A DNA stretch of 64,000 nucleotides from Pyropia yezoensis (taxonomy: Eukaryota > Rhodophyta > Bangiophyceae > Bangiales > Bangiaceae): assembly GCA_009829735.1 (NCBI GenBank), contig CM020618.1, forward strand, positions 37,796,894-37,860,893. Direction: 5' to 3'. The translations under genes and the position numbers were made by a program. Below, one piece after another: positions 1 through 9,643 of this stretch (its first letter is position 1; every line of letters starts with the position of its first letter). Under the pieces are notes generated by a model that made no database searches, was not told the origin of the DNA, and was given only the letters and a program-made list of their open reading frames with translations.

Positions 1-1506
1 CCCAAGTTGGGGGACACCGGGGTGGACGACTCAACGGCAACGCTTATCGGAATGTCCCCGTGCGGCTGGTAAGGGACAGGAGGAAGCGGAGGGGCACGCC
101 GAGGTGGCGGGACCCGGGTGTAACTGCGACCCCGACTTGGGGCCCCCGCAGTGGGTTGAGTCATATGGTCATCATGTGAGGGCACGGCCATAACTATGGC
201 CTTGTCCGGGGGTGGCGCAGTGTGGCGGTCCACCCCCGGGGCATACGGGTAGTCCCCGATGCCCAACCCCTTTCGTAGGACCACACGACCGTTGTGAAGG
301 TCACGAGCGACCCATACGAACTGGCGAAGTGCGCCATCGTCCTTGGGCCCACGAGTGGGGCGGCGCAACTTGTGCTCGATGCTCTCCCACTCGATAAACT
401 TGTGGAGGCGGAGCATCTCCTCAAGTAGAGTGAGTTGTCCTGATGAGCACCCCTCAGCAACTAGCTGAGTGGTGAGCTGTTCCAAACCTTGGATAAGCCA
501 ATGGCGGAGATGGCAGAGCATCCCCCGCCGCTGAACACAAGACACCCAGGTCGACATGACCTCGAGGAGCCACTGGGTGGCCAACATGGCCCACACCAGG
601 TGATCAGGGCCAGCTGTCAACATGACGGAGCCGAAGTGGTCAAGCAACCGGGGTAGCAACGCCGGAAACCCGTAGGGGACCCCAACTTGAGGCCACCACT
701 CGGGCTTCTTCGGATAGTACTGCTCCTTACTGGCAGCAGACTGCTGAGGAAACTCAAGTTGAGCCGGGGTCACCAAGTAGGGACCTCGCCGGAAGTCCTT
801 CTCCATCCGCACATCGAAGTGATGAGTGTGCGGATCGGCCTCGTGAAGGTACGGGGGGCGAGTTGCCACCGCGTCCCAAGTAAAGGTCGGCAAGTCGCCG
901 GGACCCGGGAGAGTTCCCCCGCGGTCCACCATGGCCTTGGCCCGCTGCACGTCCTCGACCTCCTCATCGTCTATGAAAGCCAAACTGGTCCGTCCTGAAG
1001 TCGGGAGGGAACCCGACCCTACCGGGGAACTTCTCCCGTAGGCGGTCCCATACCCGACTCATCGCTGTGCCAAGTCGGCCACAGCGGAGAACAGTCAACC
1101 CCTCCTCATACAGATGCCAAGCGGGGTAAAACCACCGCCCCAAGGCCTCACGCGGGACAACTTTTCCCGCCTCCGGGGGAGATCTTGCCGTCAACCCAAA
1201 GCCGGGTGACGCGGGAGTCCCATCCCCCGGAGCGATCGCGGAGCCCCCGCCGGAAGTCCCGGCGGGCGCTGCACCGTAAGAGGTGTCCTCCATACGTTCA
1301 TCGATGGAGTCCGGCTCCTTCCCCGGGGTCGCCATGCCTCTCCCCAAGTTGGGGAGAGACGCCCTGGCTACAGCGGCACGAGACCCGCCACGAGTTGAGG
1401 GGGACTCGGATCGCGGGTAAACGGGTGGCCTCCACAGCATGGGGCGGCCCAAGGGAAGGTGAAGGTGATGTGGTGGTGGTGGTGAAGTGAGAACCGGGGA
1501 CAGCAA
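1..1506 (-). other. antisense open region of gypsy element A
   Basis: A long open stretch on the strand opposite to the LTR and polypurine tract lies just inside the 3' LTR of element A and runs off the left window edge. It is Pro/Gly-rich at its start and then becomes globular. It contains the spaced motif YYPK...VGVPYGF...ATQWLLEV. The same motif (YYPK...VGIPDGF...AQHWLHEV) occurs in the antisense region of element D at 31861-33966, so the two are homologous. I do not recognise a known domain. Calling it gag-like would be a guess; all that is certain is a conserved protein encoded antisense at the 3' end of these elements. Confidence 0.55.
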
Positions 1507-1673
1507 GCTGCCAAGTGGGCAAGCTTGAGGAGAGGGGCAGTCAACGCGACCGCCTCCACACCCGCGCTACGTACTCGAGGGGGGACAGCAAGTCGCGCCC
1601 CCAACGCCGGGATGTGCGTTTACGCACCCCCTCACAGGGCCGACCGGGTCGGTCGGAACTGAGGAGAGGGGAG

Positions 1674-2142
1674 TGTGGCAGTATTGACCCCCAGGTACGG
1701 GGGCAACACGTGCCATACAAGGGGCGGCAGGCCACTAGCCTGATCCGTTCCTCCCCCTGCATTTGGGTCCGTATTCCCTAAGTTTGGGATAGTTAGCTTA
1801 GTTGTAAATCCAACTTGGATTTGAGGGTTTTCTGCATTTATAGTCTTGAATTTTCGTGTGGCCCGGTGGGCAGGTGCTGGGGTGGGAGATTCTGAGTGGC
1901 GAGATTCTGAGGGGACTCTGGGGGGATAAGGGGCGGGACAGCGGGGCTTGGCCTCGCTTCCCCGTCCCGACCAAGAAACTGTTGGCCCACACATCATCTT
2001 CTTGTTTGTCAGTGGGGGGATTGCCCCACAACAGGGATAGAGTGTGTGCGACTTGCACTTCTTCCGGTTCCTCCGACACGGGAGGCAGCCCTTGTACACC
2101 GCCCCAGCTTGGGTGCCGTGTGTGCGAGAGGCTTTTGCGACA
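1674..2142 (+). repeat. 3' LTR of element A (469 bp)
   Basis: It begins TGTGGCAG and ends GCGACA, which fits TG...CA LTR termini with a near-perfect 6-bp inversion. A polypurine tract (GAGGAGAGGGGAG) lies immediately before it. It contains a TTTATAG box-like stretch near 1838-1846. Matching LTRs in inverted orientation lie at 7311-7777 and 8634-9101, which fixes both borders. Confidence 0.85.
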
Positions 2143-2500
2143 GGGACCGTACCAGATCTTACACAGAGATGATCACTTTGTCATCCTGCACTCCGATACG
2201 GAGATACAACGCATCAATCTCAGTGATGTGACACCTGCTCCGAAGCCGGAACAGCCTCAGCTGGTACCGGCTGGGTTGCTACATGAAGCTCTTACAACCC
2301 ACCGGTCAGATGACCTGGTGGGACCGGATGGGATTCCATACCAAGTAGAGAGCGTGGTCGGACACACCGACTCGGACCTACCAGAACCCTGGTACGTCAA
2401 GGTGATGTGGGTCGGATACGACTCACCCACCTGGGAACAGGCGGCGAATATACCGCGCCAGCTTCTCATGCCTTACATGAGGCGACGACGCCTACTGTAA
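2143..2500 (+). pseudogene. integrase C-terminus with GPY/F module and chromodomain (element B)
   Basis: The reading frame opens with a GPYQIL module, the GPY/F motif at the end of gypsy integrases. A chromodomain follows, with the pattern YQVESVVGH...WYVKVMWVGY...TWEQAANIP ending in a basic tail. This C-terminal chromodomain places B among the chromoviruses, whose chromodomain is thought to guide integration to chromatin marks. Only this tail of pol remains here because element A interrupts the gene immediately upstream. It is a fossil fragment. Confidence 0.85.
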
Positions 2501-2924
2501 CAACCCAACCGACACCGACTTCGGCTGTTGGGGGGTGAGGCTTATACCTACTAAGTAGGGTGTCACATGGATTCGGCAAGACTGAGGTTCACTAAGTTGG
2601 AGCGGACTGAGGCAAACTAAGTAAACTACTGACTGTTACAAGTTTACTTGAAGGAGATGACTAACTCCGATAATTTCAAAGTAACCTGAGGCTTACACCA
2701 ATGTACACCTTCATCCATGGGGCAAGTGACGGACCAAGGAAGGTTGACCTTCATGAGTATTAACCAACCAGGATGGGTTTTGGGGCGCGAGAAAGAACCG
2801 AGGCAGGCCACGGCTAAGTCAGACGGGGTACTCCCCGAAGGCAGGCATTGGTATCATGCAAACGCCCCAGCGGGGGATGAGTTCATACTCACTACTACCC
2901 GGCCACCATAAGGGTGACCGGGTC

Positions 2925-5427
2925 CCTCTCCCTCACAATCAATAGCACTCCTCAGTGGGTAGACCCGCTGCCCGAGGGAGGCCACTCACGCGTAAACGCG
3001 TACACCTCCATGCTCCACCGGTCGGCAATCTCACGACGGTCAATCGCCCGAGTTACATCGGTGCATAGCTGGACGAGGGTGCTGCGGCCAGCCTCCACGT
3101 CCTCCAGAGCTGTCTAGAGGCGGTCCAACACGCCACCAAAGCAACGCGCGGACCCGACGAGCGCAGCACCTGGAGGGATATCCCCCCAGCTAACAGAAAG
3201 ACCCTCCCGCATCTCACGGGCAATGAGGGCGTCAACGCCCTCATACCATAGACGGGGACCCCCGTCACGCATGACAGGGGCGGAAGGTGACACTGGCGCA
3301 GCCAGAGGAGCCACCGGAGCCGACACGGCTACCACCGGAGCCGGTGGCGCCTGATACGAGGCCCGGTAGGACCCCACTGAAGGGGCTCCACCGTAAACCC
3401 GGCGAGGCTCCGCCCGACGACGGGACACCTCACGCGCCCCACCCGCAGAGTCCCACTCTCGGGGACGACGATCAACCGCCATCGGTATCGGGTTACCGAA
3501 CCACGGGGCGAGGATCTGAAGAGGTTCATGGATAACCATGGGAATACCCAGGTCAGTAACAGCCTCGGTGGACGCCCACCCACGGCAATTGGGCTCACCC
3601 GGCTGAGTACGCCGGATACGCAATGAGTGACGAGGCAAGGGGGCAGCCCCAGCCTGCGGGTCCCGGTACGGGGGGAGGGCCAACACCCCAGCCCAGTTCA
3701 CGGCATCGTCAACGGCCAGCAGGGCCTCGAGCTCCCGGGCCAAACCGGTTTTGGCAGCTATCATGTCTACGCCCAGCTGCCCGATATGCCGACGGACACC
3801 CGTCGGAAGATGAAACAGGCGCCCCTGCCGGCGGACGGACAGCAAGAAGGAGGAAGCCTGCCCGAGGGTAACCTCAAGGGTGAAGGTCCGCTGCAACCGG
3901 TGGACCGGCCGAGATGCCAACACACTCCCGAAGTATCGGAGACAGGAGCCGGTGTCAAACCGGAAAGCAGGGGCGGGTTCCCATCCCTCCTGCCACAGAG
4001 GCGGGCGCACGGGAGTGTACACAGGCGCGCGACCGTTGCCGGTCTGCAACGCACACGTTATATCGGTGCGGAACGCATCCGCCATGACACCATGGTTGCG
4101 CCGCCAGCTAGACGCCGACTTCAACCCCGCCATTAGGCGGGTAGGGAGCCGTCAACGTCAAATACGGGGATACCCCCGGGAAGTACTCAAAGCCGGGATA
4201 CCGGCCGGTATCGCCCACCGTCTCCGCAGACGCCACCGGCTTCGCCGCCGCCGCAACCCCCCGAGCACTAGCCGGGTAGTCAACCTCCTGCGGCAACGCG
4301 GGGGCAACCAAGTCGCATACCCCGAAGGCGGAGTCGAGGAAGACTTCCCCGCGCCCCACCCGGGTGCGCCAGAGCTGCGCATGCCGATCGTCCGGCTGAC
4401 TCAGGATCCAATGATGCTCCACCCGGACCGCGTTCGGCTGGTTGACCAGCCGCACCAACTCGCGCTCCCAACTCGGGTCCACCTTTACGCGCCGGGAGGA
4501 CTCTCCACGGTGACGCGGCTGGTGGAAGTCCACCCGCATCCGCCCAGCGGAGTCCATAGACTCCTGCACAGTTAGGCCTCGAACCCGAGCCACCAAGTCA
4601 GACATCGAAATGGCGGGTCGACCCGCCGCCAACGCGACGCCGCCACCCAACGGGGCAGCCCGGGCGGGTCCAGGAAGAATCGGGGGCGCCGGGGGATGCC
4701 CCACCGGCGGATGGGCCGGTGCCGTAGGCGCACGGGGCCGAGGAGAAAGAAAAAGGGTGGGCGCCCGCCCGGAGTGGCTCCCGGAGTCCACCGCCATCGG
4801 GGAAGACACGCCTCGACCACCCATCGCCCGCGGCACCGCGGGCAGAGCATCGCCGCCACCCGGGCCCGACGTGGGCACCACGGGGACGGAGGGGGCAGAC
4901 TCGTTACCCGCCCCCACGGACACACCACCAACCGGGCGGGCACCCGCGCCGTCTTGACCCGCCGTCCCGGCCGGGGTGCCGCCACGACCGCCCGACACAC
5001 CGTCTGCACCGTCTTGAGGTAGAGCCGCGCCGGCACCGGCGGGTGGAGCCATCCGGGCCGCCGGAGGAGTAGGAGTACGGGCAGCCGCTACAGGCGGTTG
5101 ACCGACACCCGACGGAGCCGTCGTGCCGCTGCACACGGACGACAATCCGCCCGGCGCGCCTTCCGGGGCCACGCGGACGGTTACCCGGTCGCCTTCGTCC
5201 TCCGACGAGCTCGCCAAGAAGCACTCGGCAGCGGTGGCAGAGACGGGAACGTCGTCCACCATCACCTCATCCTCCTCCTCAAGCAAAAGGTCGTCCTCGC
5301 CCCCGGGTACCTGGGGGTCCGACATGGTAGAGCCGGGGTAGCAGGGGCGCCCCGTGCCAAAAAGCCGCAGCCGGCTCGACCCGGTACAAGGAACGCTCGC
5401 GCGGACGAGCCAGGGAAGCGCGGACAC
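2925..5427 (-). other. antisense open region of gypsy element B
   Basis: Long open stretches run on the minus strand, opposite to pol and the LTR of element B. The first part (5427 down to about 4108) is acidic, then Pro/Ala/Gly-rich, and contains a folded-looking stretch around VDPSWERELVRLVNQP and WRTRVGRGEVFLDSAFGV. The second part (down to about 2925) has RDITCAL-like and helical segments and ends near TRAIDRREIADRW. It is in more than one piece, so it is treated as broken. Its position, between integrase and polypurine tract, is the same as in elements A and D. Its sequence is too diverged from theirs for me to align confidently beyond the C-terminal third. Function unknown. Confidence 0.5.
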
Positions 5428-5913
5428 CCGCGCTTATAACCACACAGCTCAGCACGAGCGATACGGCAGCGCGGGACGACCCGCGCCAGCCGAGCTACGA
5501 GGGCGCTCCACCTAGGCACCTGGATCGGGGCCACGCCCCCCCCAACACGGGGTTATCAAGGGGGGTCACCCCCAACCGCCCCCACGCAACGCGGGCAGCC
5601 CCGCCCCCCACTCAATCGTCCCGCGAGAGGGGCCCCCCTACCACCAGACGCCTGGTGGCGGATCCGCTTGCACCACCCCTCGGAAAGGGGGGTCGTAAAC
5701 AGAAACCCGGATCGGGAATTCAACGGTCCGGAAAACGAATCGTGTGTGTACCACACAAAGGGGGGCACCCCCCTCAGACAACCTCGAAAAGGGGTGTCTG
5801 TCGCGACAGGGCGCAAAGCCCCACCCGACTGGTAAACGGTCACGCGACCCACTTTCATTCGGAAACCCGAATGCAACTCGACCTGAGGACGGGCCGAATC
5901 TAAGGGGGGGATT

Positions 5914-6276
5914 TGTAGCAATATGGTTGGCCGTATTGTGACCCTAATATTCGGGGGGCTACTTCTAACCCTTAACTTTCAATTTGGGAGTCCGTACTGG
6001 TCACGGTATCTATAAGTTACGTATGACCAGAGGGACTTGCATCTTGGGGTGGAGGGTAGTTAGTAGTGTCTCCGAGGGTTTATATCGAGGGGGCCGGCGG
6101 CGAATCCACCGCCGGCCAAGTTAGAACAACAAACCCCTCCCATTTGGGCTCCCATCTTGGTCCCGTGGCTTGTGCTCCAAGAACAGCAACCTTGGCCTCC
6201 CGGTGACGTTGGTGCCGATCCCCCTTGGTGAGTGTTCTCTGAGAGTGGACGTGCAGCGGATATCTATTGTGCTACA
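5914..6276 (+). repeat. 3' LTR of element B (363 bp)
   Basis: It has perfect 6-bp inverted ends, TGTAGC at 5914 and GCTACA at 6271-6276, preceded by a polypurine tract (TAAGGGGGGGA) at 5901-5911. Immediately after 6276 the minus-strand gag-like reading of element C resumes, which supports the right border. No second copy of this LTR is in the window. Confidence 0.7.
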
Positions 6277-7215
6277 CGTAGGTCTCACAGTCAAAGATTC
6301 TCTGGTAGACCGGGTTGGCTACCTGGATCTTGGGCGGCACCTCACGTTGAGGGAAAAGCCGCTGAGGCAATGGGGTGAGTTGACCCGCAGTGCCTGTCGT
6401 CTGCCGCGGCGAGCTTGGTGTAGCCGCCGGCGTTTCCGAGAGGAACTCCCTTGTGAGGGGCGTACGCCCCACCGAGAATGGTGTGGATCCCTCGTTGGGA
6501 GTCACAGGTGTCGCCCCCTGTTCGGGGCCAACAGAGACAGGCGTGAGGGGGGATTCCCCCTGCGCCTGCGGCTCCTAAGCCCCAATCCAGTCTGGACATT
6601 AAGGCCATCTGGCAAACTCGCCACAATCTGATTCAGAATAGTATTCGTCATCGTGACCACCAGGTCCGGCAAAGTCTGCCGCAACACATTGGTCGCCTCC
6701 CGACGGACAGTTTCCGCGAGGAGTGGATTGACGACTCCAGTTGAGTCTTGGTCCGCCTCCGGGAGTCCACCTGAGGGATAACCACGATCCTCAGGGGTCT
6801 CAACCGGGGGCATGGGCGCGAGCCCATCGCCGACCAACGGAGGTCCGCCGTCCTCCGAAAGCCTAGTTAGCGACGGCTCCAAGCCCAAGTTGGCTCCAAC
6901 CCGAGTGGAACCCGCGGGGACAGTCCTCACCCCTTGGGACGTTCCCGTTGAGTATACCACACGGTGGCCAGACTTCGGCCCACCCACATCAGAAGTCTCA
7001 CCCGAGTGAACTCTCGACTGAGTCGGGGTGGCCTGTTGCCCGCCCGTACTTCCAGTCCTCCTGGCTTGAGGGACCTCTAGTCCCTCTGCGACCCCAGGTA
7101 CACCTACCTGTGTCTCACCAGTATTCGAAGGCACTGAAGTACGTGCGTCACCCGTGGACTCCCCAGACGACGGGGGGTCTGAACCGGCCATGTTGGCTAA
7201 CGATTCGTATGACAC
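6277..7215 (-). pseudogene. gag-like N-terminal region, copy 1 (element C)
   Basis: A Ser/Thr/Gly/Pro-rich N-terminal half is followed by a helical stretch with the pattern LLAETVRREATNVLRQTLP and NTILNQIVASLPDGLNVQ, then another Pro/Thr-rich part. It starts about 95 bp inside the LTR, where gag normally starts. No zinc knuckle is present because the later part is missing. The gag assignment rests on position rather than on a recognised domain. Fossil, broken. Confidence 0.5.
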
Positions 7216-7310
7216 GGTCCAAGTCCACGGTTCCTCTGAGACGGAGGGCCCCTTACACCCGGATGCACCCGGAGGTAAAGTTTACCTCTGTCCCCTGCTG
7301 CTCCACCAAA

Positions 7311-7777
7311 TGTGGCAAACACCTCTCGCACACGCGACACCCAAGTTGGGGCGGTGCACGAGGGCTGCCTCCTGTGTCGGGGGAACCGGAAGAAGTGCAA
7401 GTCGCACACACTCTATCCCTGTTGTGGGGCAATTCCCCCACTGACAAACAAGAAGATGGTGTGCAGGCCAACAGTTTCTTGGTCGGGACGAGGAGCGAGG
7501 CCAAGCCCCGCTGTCCCTCCCCTTATCCCCCCAGGGTCCCCTCAGAATCTCGCCACTCAGAATCTCCCACCCCAGCACCTGCCCACCGGGCCACACGAAA
7601 ATTCAAGACGATAAAAGCAGAAAACCCTCAAATCCACGTTGGATTTACTACTAAGCTAACTATCCCAAACTTAGGGAATATGGACCCAATTGCACGCGGA
7701 GGAACGGGTCAGGCTAGTGGCCTGCCGCCCCTTGCATGGCACGTGTTGCCCCTTACCTGGGGGTCAATACTGCCACA
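7311..7777 (-). repeat. LTR of element C, inner copy (467 bp)
   Basis: The ends are perfect TGTGGC...GCCACA inverted hexamers. The internal side is followed on the minus strand by TTTGGTGGAGCAGCAGGGG, which has the form of a primer-binding site starting TGG. It is nearly identical to 8634-9101 and homologous in inverted orientation to the LTR at 1674-2142. Confidence 0.85.
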
Positions 7778-8538
7778 TCAAGGGAGTGCGCCCCACCGAG
7801 AATGGTGTGGCTGCCTCGTTAGGAGTCACAGGGGTCGCCCCCGGTACGGGGTGACCCGAGACAGGCGTAGGGGGAAGTGTCCCTTGCGTCTGCGCGCTCG
7901 AAAGCCCTAATCCGGTCTGGACATTGAGACCGTCTGACAAACTCGCCACAATCTGATTCAGAATGGTATTTGTCATAGCGACCACCAGTTCCGGCAAAGT
8001 CTGCCGCGACACATTGGTCGTCTCCCGACGGACGGTTTCCGCGAGGAGTGGATTATCGACTCCTGTTGAGTCTCGGTCCGCCTCCGGGAGTCCACCTGAG
8101 GGGTAACCACGATCCTCAGGGGTCTCAACCGGGGGCATGGGCGCGAGCCCATCGCCGACCAACGGAGGTCCGCCGTCCTCCGAAAGCCTAGTTAGCGACG
8201 GCTCCAAGCCCAAGTTGGCTCCAACCCGAGTGGATCCCGCGGGGACAGTCCTCTCACCTTGGGACGTTCCCGTTGAGTGTACCACCCGGTGGGCGAAGTG
8301 CGAACCACCGGTCCGAGGAAGATCCTCAGGGTGAACACCCGACTTGGTCGGGGTGGCATACCGCCCGCACTGACACCCACGGCCCTGCTGGCTGGAGTGC
8401 CTCTAGCACCTCCGCGACCCCAGGTACACCCTGTGTCTGGCCAGTATTCAAAGGCGTCGGAGTGAAGTCGTCACCGGAGAGTTTCCCGAACGTCGAGGGG
8501 TCCGATCCAGCCGTGTTGGCAAACGATCCACACGACAC
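7778..8538 (-). pseudogene. gag-like N-terminal region, copy 2 (element C)
   Basis: This is the second copy of the gag-like start described at 6277-7215, with the same helical core (LLAETVRRETTNVSRQTLP, NTILNQIVASLSDGLNVQ). It is cut off where the inner LTR begins at 7777. Fossil, broken. Confidence 0.5.
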
Positions 8539-8633
8539 AGTCCAAGACCACCGTTCCTCTGAGACGGAGGGCCCCCTACACCCGGGTGCACCCGGAAGTA
8601 AAGTTTACCTCTGTCCCCTGCTGCTCCACCAAA

Positions 8634-9101
8634 TGTGACAGTAACCACTCACGCACGCGGCACCCAAGTTGGGGTGGTGCGCAAGGGCTGCCTCCCGTGT
8701 CGGGGGAGCCGGAAGAAGTGCAAGTCGCACACACTCTGTCCCTGTTGTGGGGCAATTCCCCCACTGACAAACAAGAAGATGGTGTGCAGGCCAACAGTTT
8801 CTTGGTCGGGACGAGGAGCGAGGCCAAGCCCCGCTGTCCCTCCCCTTATCCCCCGAAGGTCCCCTCAGAATCTCGCCACTCAGAATCTCCCACCCCAGCA
8901 CCTGCCCACCGGGCCACACGAAAATTCAAGACGATAAAAGCAGAAAACCCTCAAATCCACGTTGGATTTACTACTAAGCTAACTATCCCTAACTTAGGGA
9001 ATGTGGACCCAAATGCATGGGGAGGAACGAGTCAGGCTAGTGGCCTGCCGCCCCTTGCATGGCACGTGTTGCCCCCCTACCTGGGAGTCAGTACTGCCAC
9101 A
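8634..9101 (-). repeat. LTR of element C, outer copy (468 bp)
   Basis: On the minus strand it runs from TGTGGCAG (9101 end) to GTCACA (8634 end), followed by the same TTTGGTGGAGCAGC primer-binding-like site as the inner copy. Beyond 9101 the sequence becomes unrelated G-rich DNA, which gives the outer border of element C. Confidence 0.8.
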
Positions 9102-9643
9102 GTCGGGGTGGGCTCCCGGCTGGGGTCGGCGCTTGCCGCGCTTGTCGGGGGGGTCGCCCCCAGGGCGGGGGCGAGGGGGGAGAGGGGGTGGGAGCAGGGT
9201 TGCGAGATTCAACCACATATCTGAGAAGGTCTTGCCTTCAACGTAAAATCAAGTAAACGTTAACGTTGAATTATATTGAATACTTATCATGAGTCCTCAA
9301 CCATTGTGTCACAGTGTCATGACACCGACACAGTGACGGTGTCCGTCAGACTCTTGAAAACATGCTCCCGCCAACCGTGTCCAGGCCCGCGTAGCCGCGC
9401 CACTTTGGCCGCGCGCCGAGCCCCGCCCTGCACCTGAGACGCTGCAGGTGGCGGGAGGAGGTGCTGCCTGAGCTGCCTAACAGCAGCCTGCCAACCAGTG
9501 CGTGTGCGCACCATGCCGACCGACGTCACAGAGAGCGCGCCGCCACACGCACGAGCACGCGCCCTTGTGCACCATCCCCGCCCGCATCCCCCCCCCCCGC
9601 CACCCTCCTTCCCGTCTGGCCACTCTCCACCACTACTATCACC

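Larger units (their letters stand above)
1..2142 (+). mobile_element. Ty3/gypsy fossil A, 3' end only
   Basis: This is the right-hand end of an LTR retrotransposon whose left part lies outside the window. It holds a long antisense open region (about 1-1506), a purine-rich tract at about 1660-1673 and a 469-bp 3' LTR at 1674-2142. The LTR ends at a clean boundary, and at 2143 the sequence becomes the integrase C-terminus of a different element (B), so A was inserted into B. The LTR belongs to the same family as the two LTRs of element C (TGTGGC...GCSACA ends, roughly 94% alike by eye) but lies in the opposite orientation. A is treated as a fossil; it is incomplete in this window and its coding part is broken. 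Confidence 0.75.
2143..6276 (+). mobile_element. Ty3/gypsy chromovirus fossil B, 3' part
   Basis: From left to right it holds the C-terminal end of pol (GPY/F module and chromodomain, 2143-2500), about 420 bp without a recognised feature, a long antisense open region (about 2925-5427), a polypurine tract (5901-5911) and a 363-bp LTR (5914-6276). The left border is the insertion point of element A. The right border falls inside the gag-like region of element C, so B entered C and A later entered B. The element is broken; its gag, protease, RT and most of the integrase are not in the window. Confidence 0.75.
6277..9101 (-). mobile_element. Ty3/gypsy fossil C, tandem LTR-gag fragment
   Basis: Read on the minus strand the order is LTR (9101-8634), primer-binding-like site, start of a gag-like ORF (8538 to 7778), LTR again (7777-7311), primer-binding-like site, and the start of the same gag-like ORF (7215 to 6277). 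The order is thus LTR-gag-LTR-gag, with the rest of each internal region missing. It is probably the product of recombination between copies or of integration of a circular form. The two LTRs differ at only about 15-20 positions by eye. Element B cuts it off at 6277. It is broken and old enough to have been invaded twice over. Confidence 0.7.

Noticed and set aside
2561-2847. Candidate LTR (TG...CA) followed by a TTGGTATCATGC primer-binding-like site
   Set aside because: No second copy is in the window and it lies between the pol end and antisense region of element B, whose real LTR with clean ends is at 5914-6276. It may be a coincidence.
7311-7777. Zn2Cys6-like peptide (CLLCRGNRKKC...) readable in the LTR, also at 1632-2099 and 8635-8937
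   Set aside because: It lies wholly inside the LTRs, antisense to their orientation, and its frame runs into noise. It is a by-product of LTR sequence.
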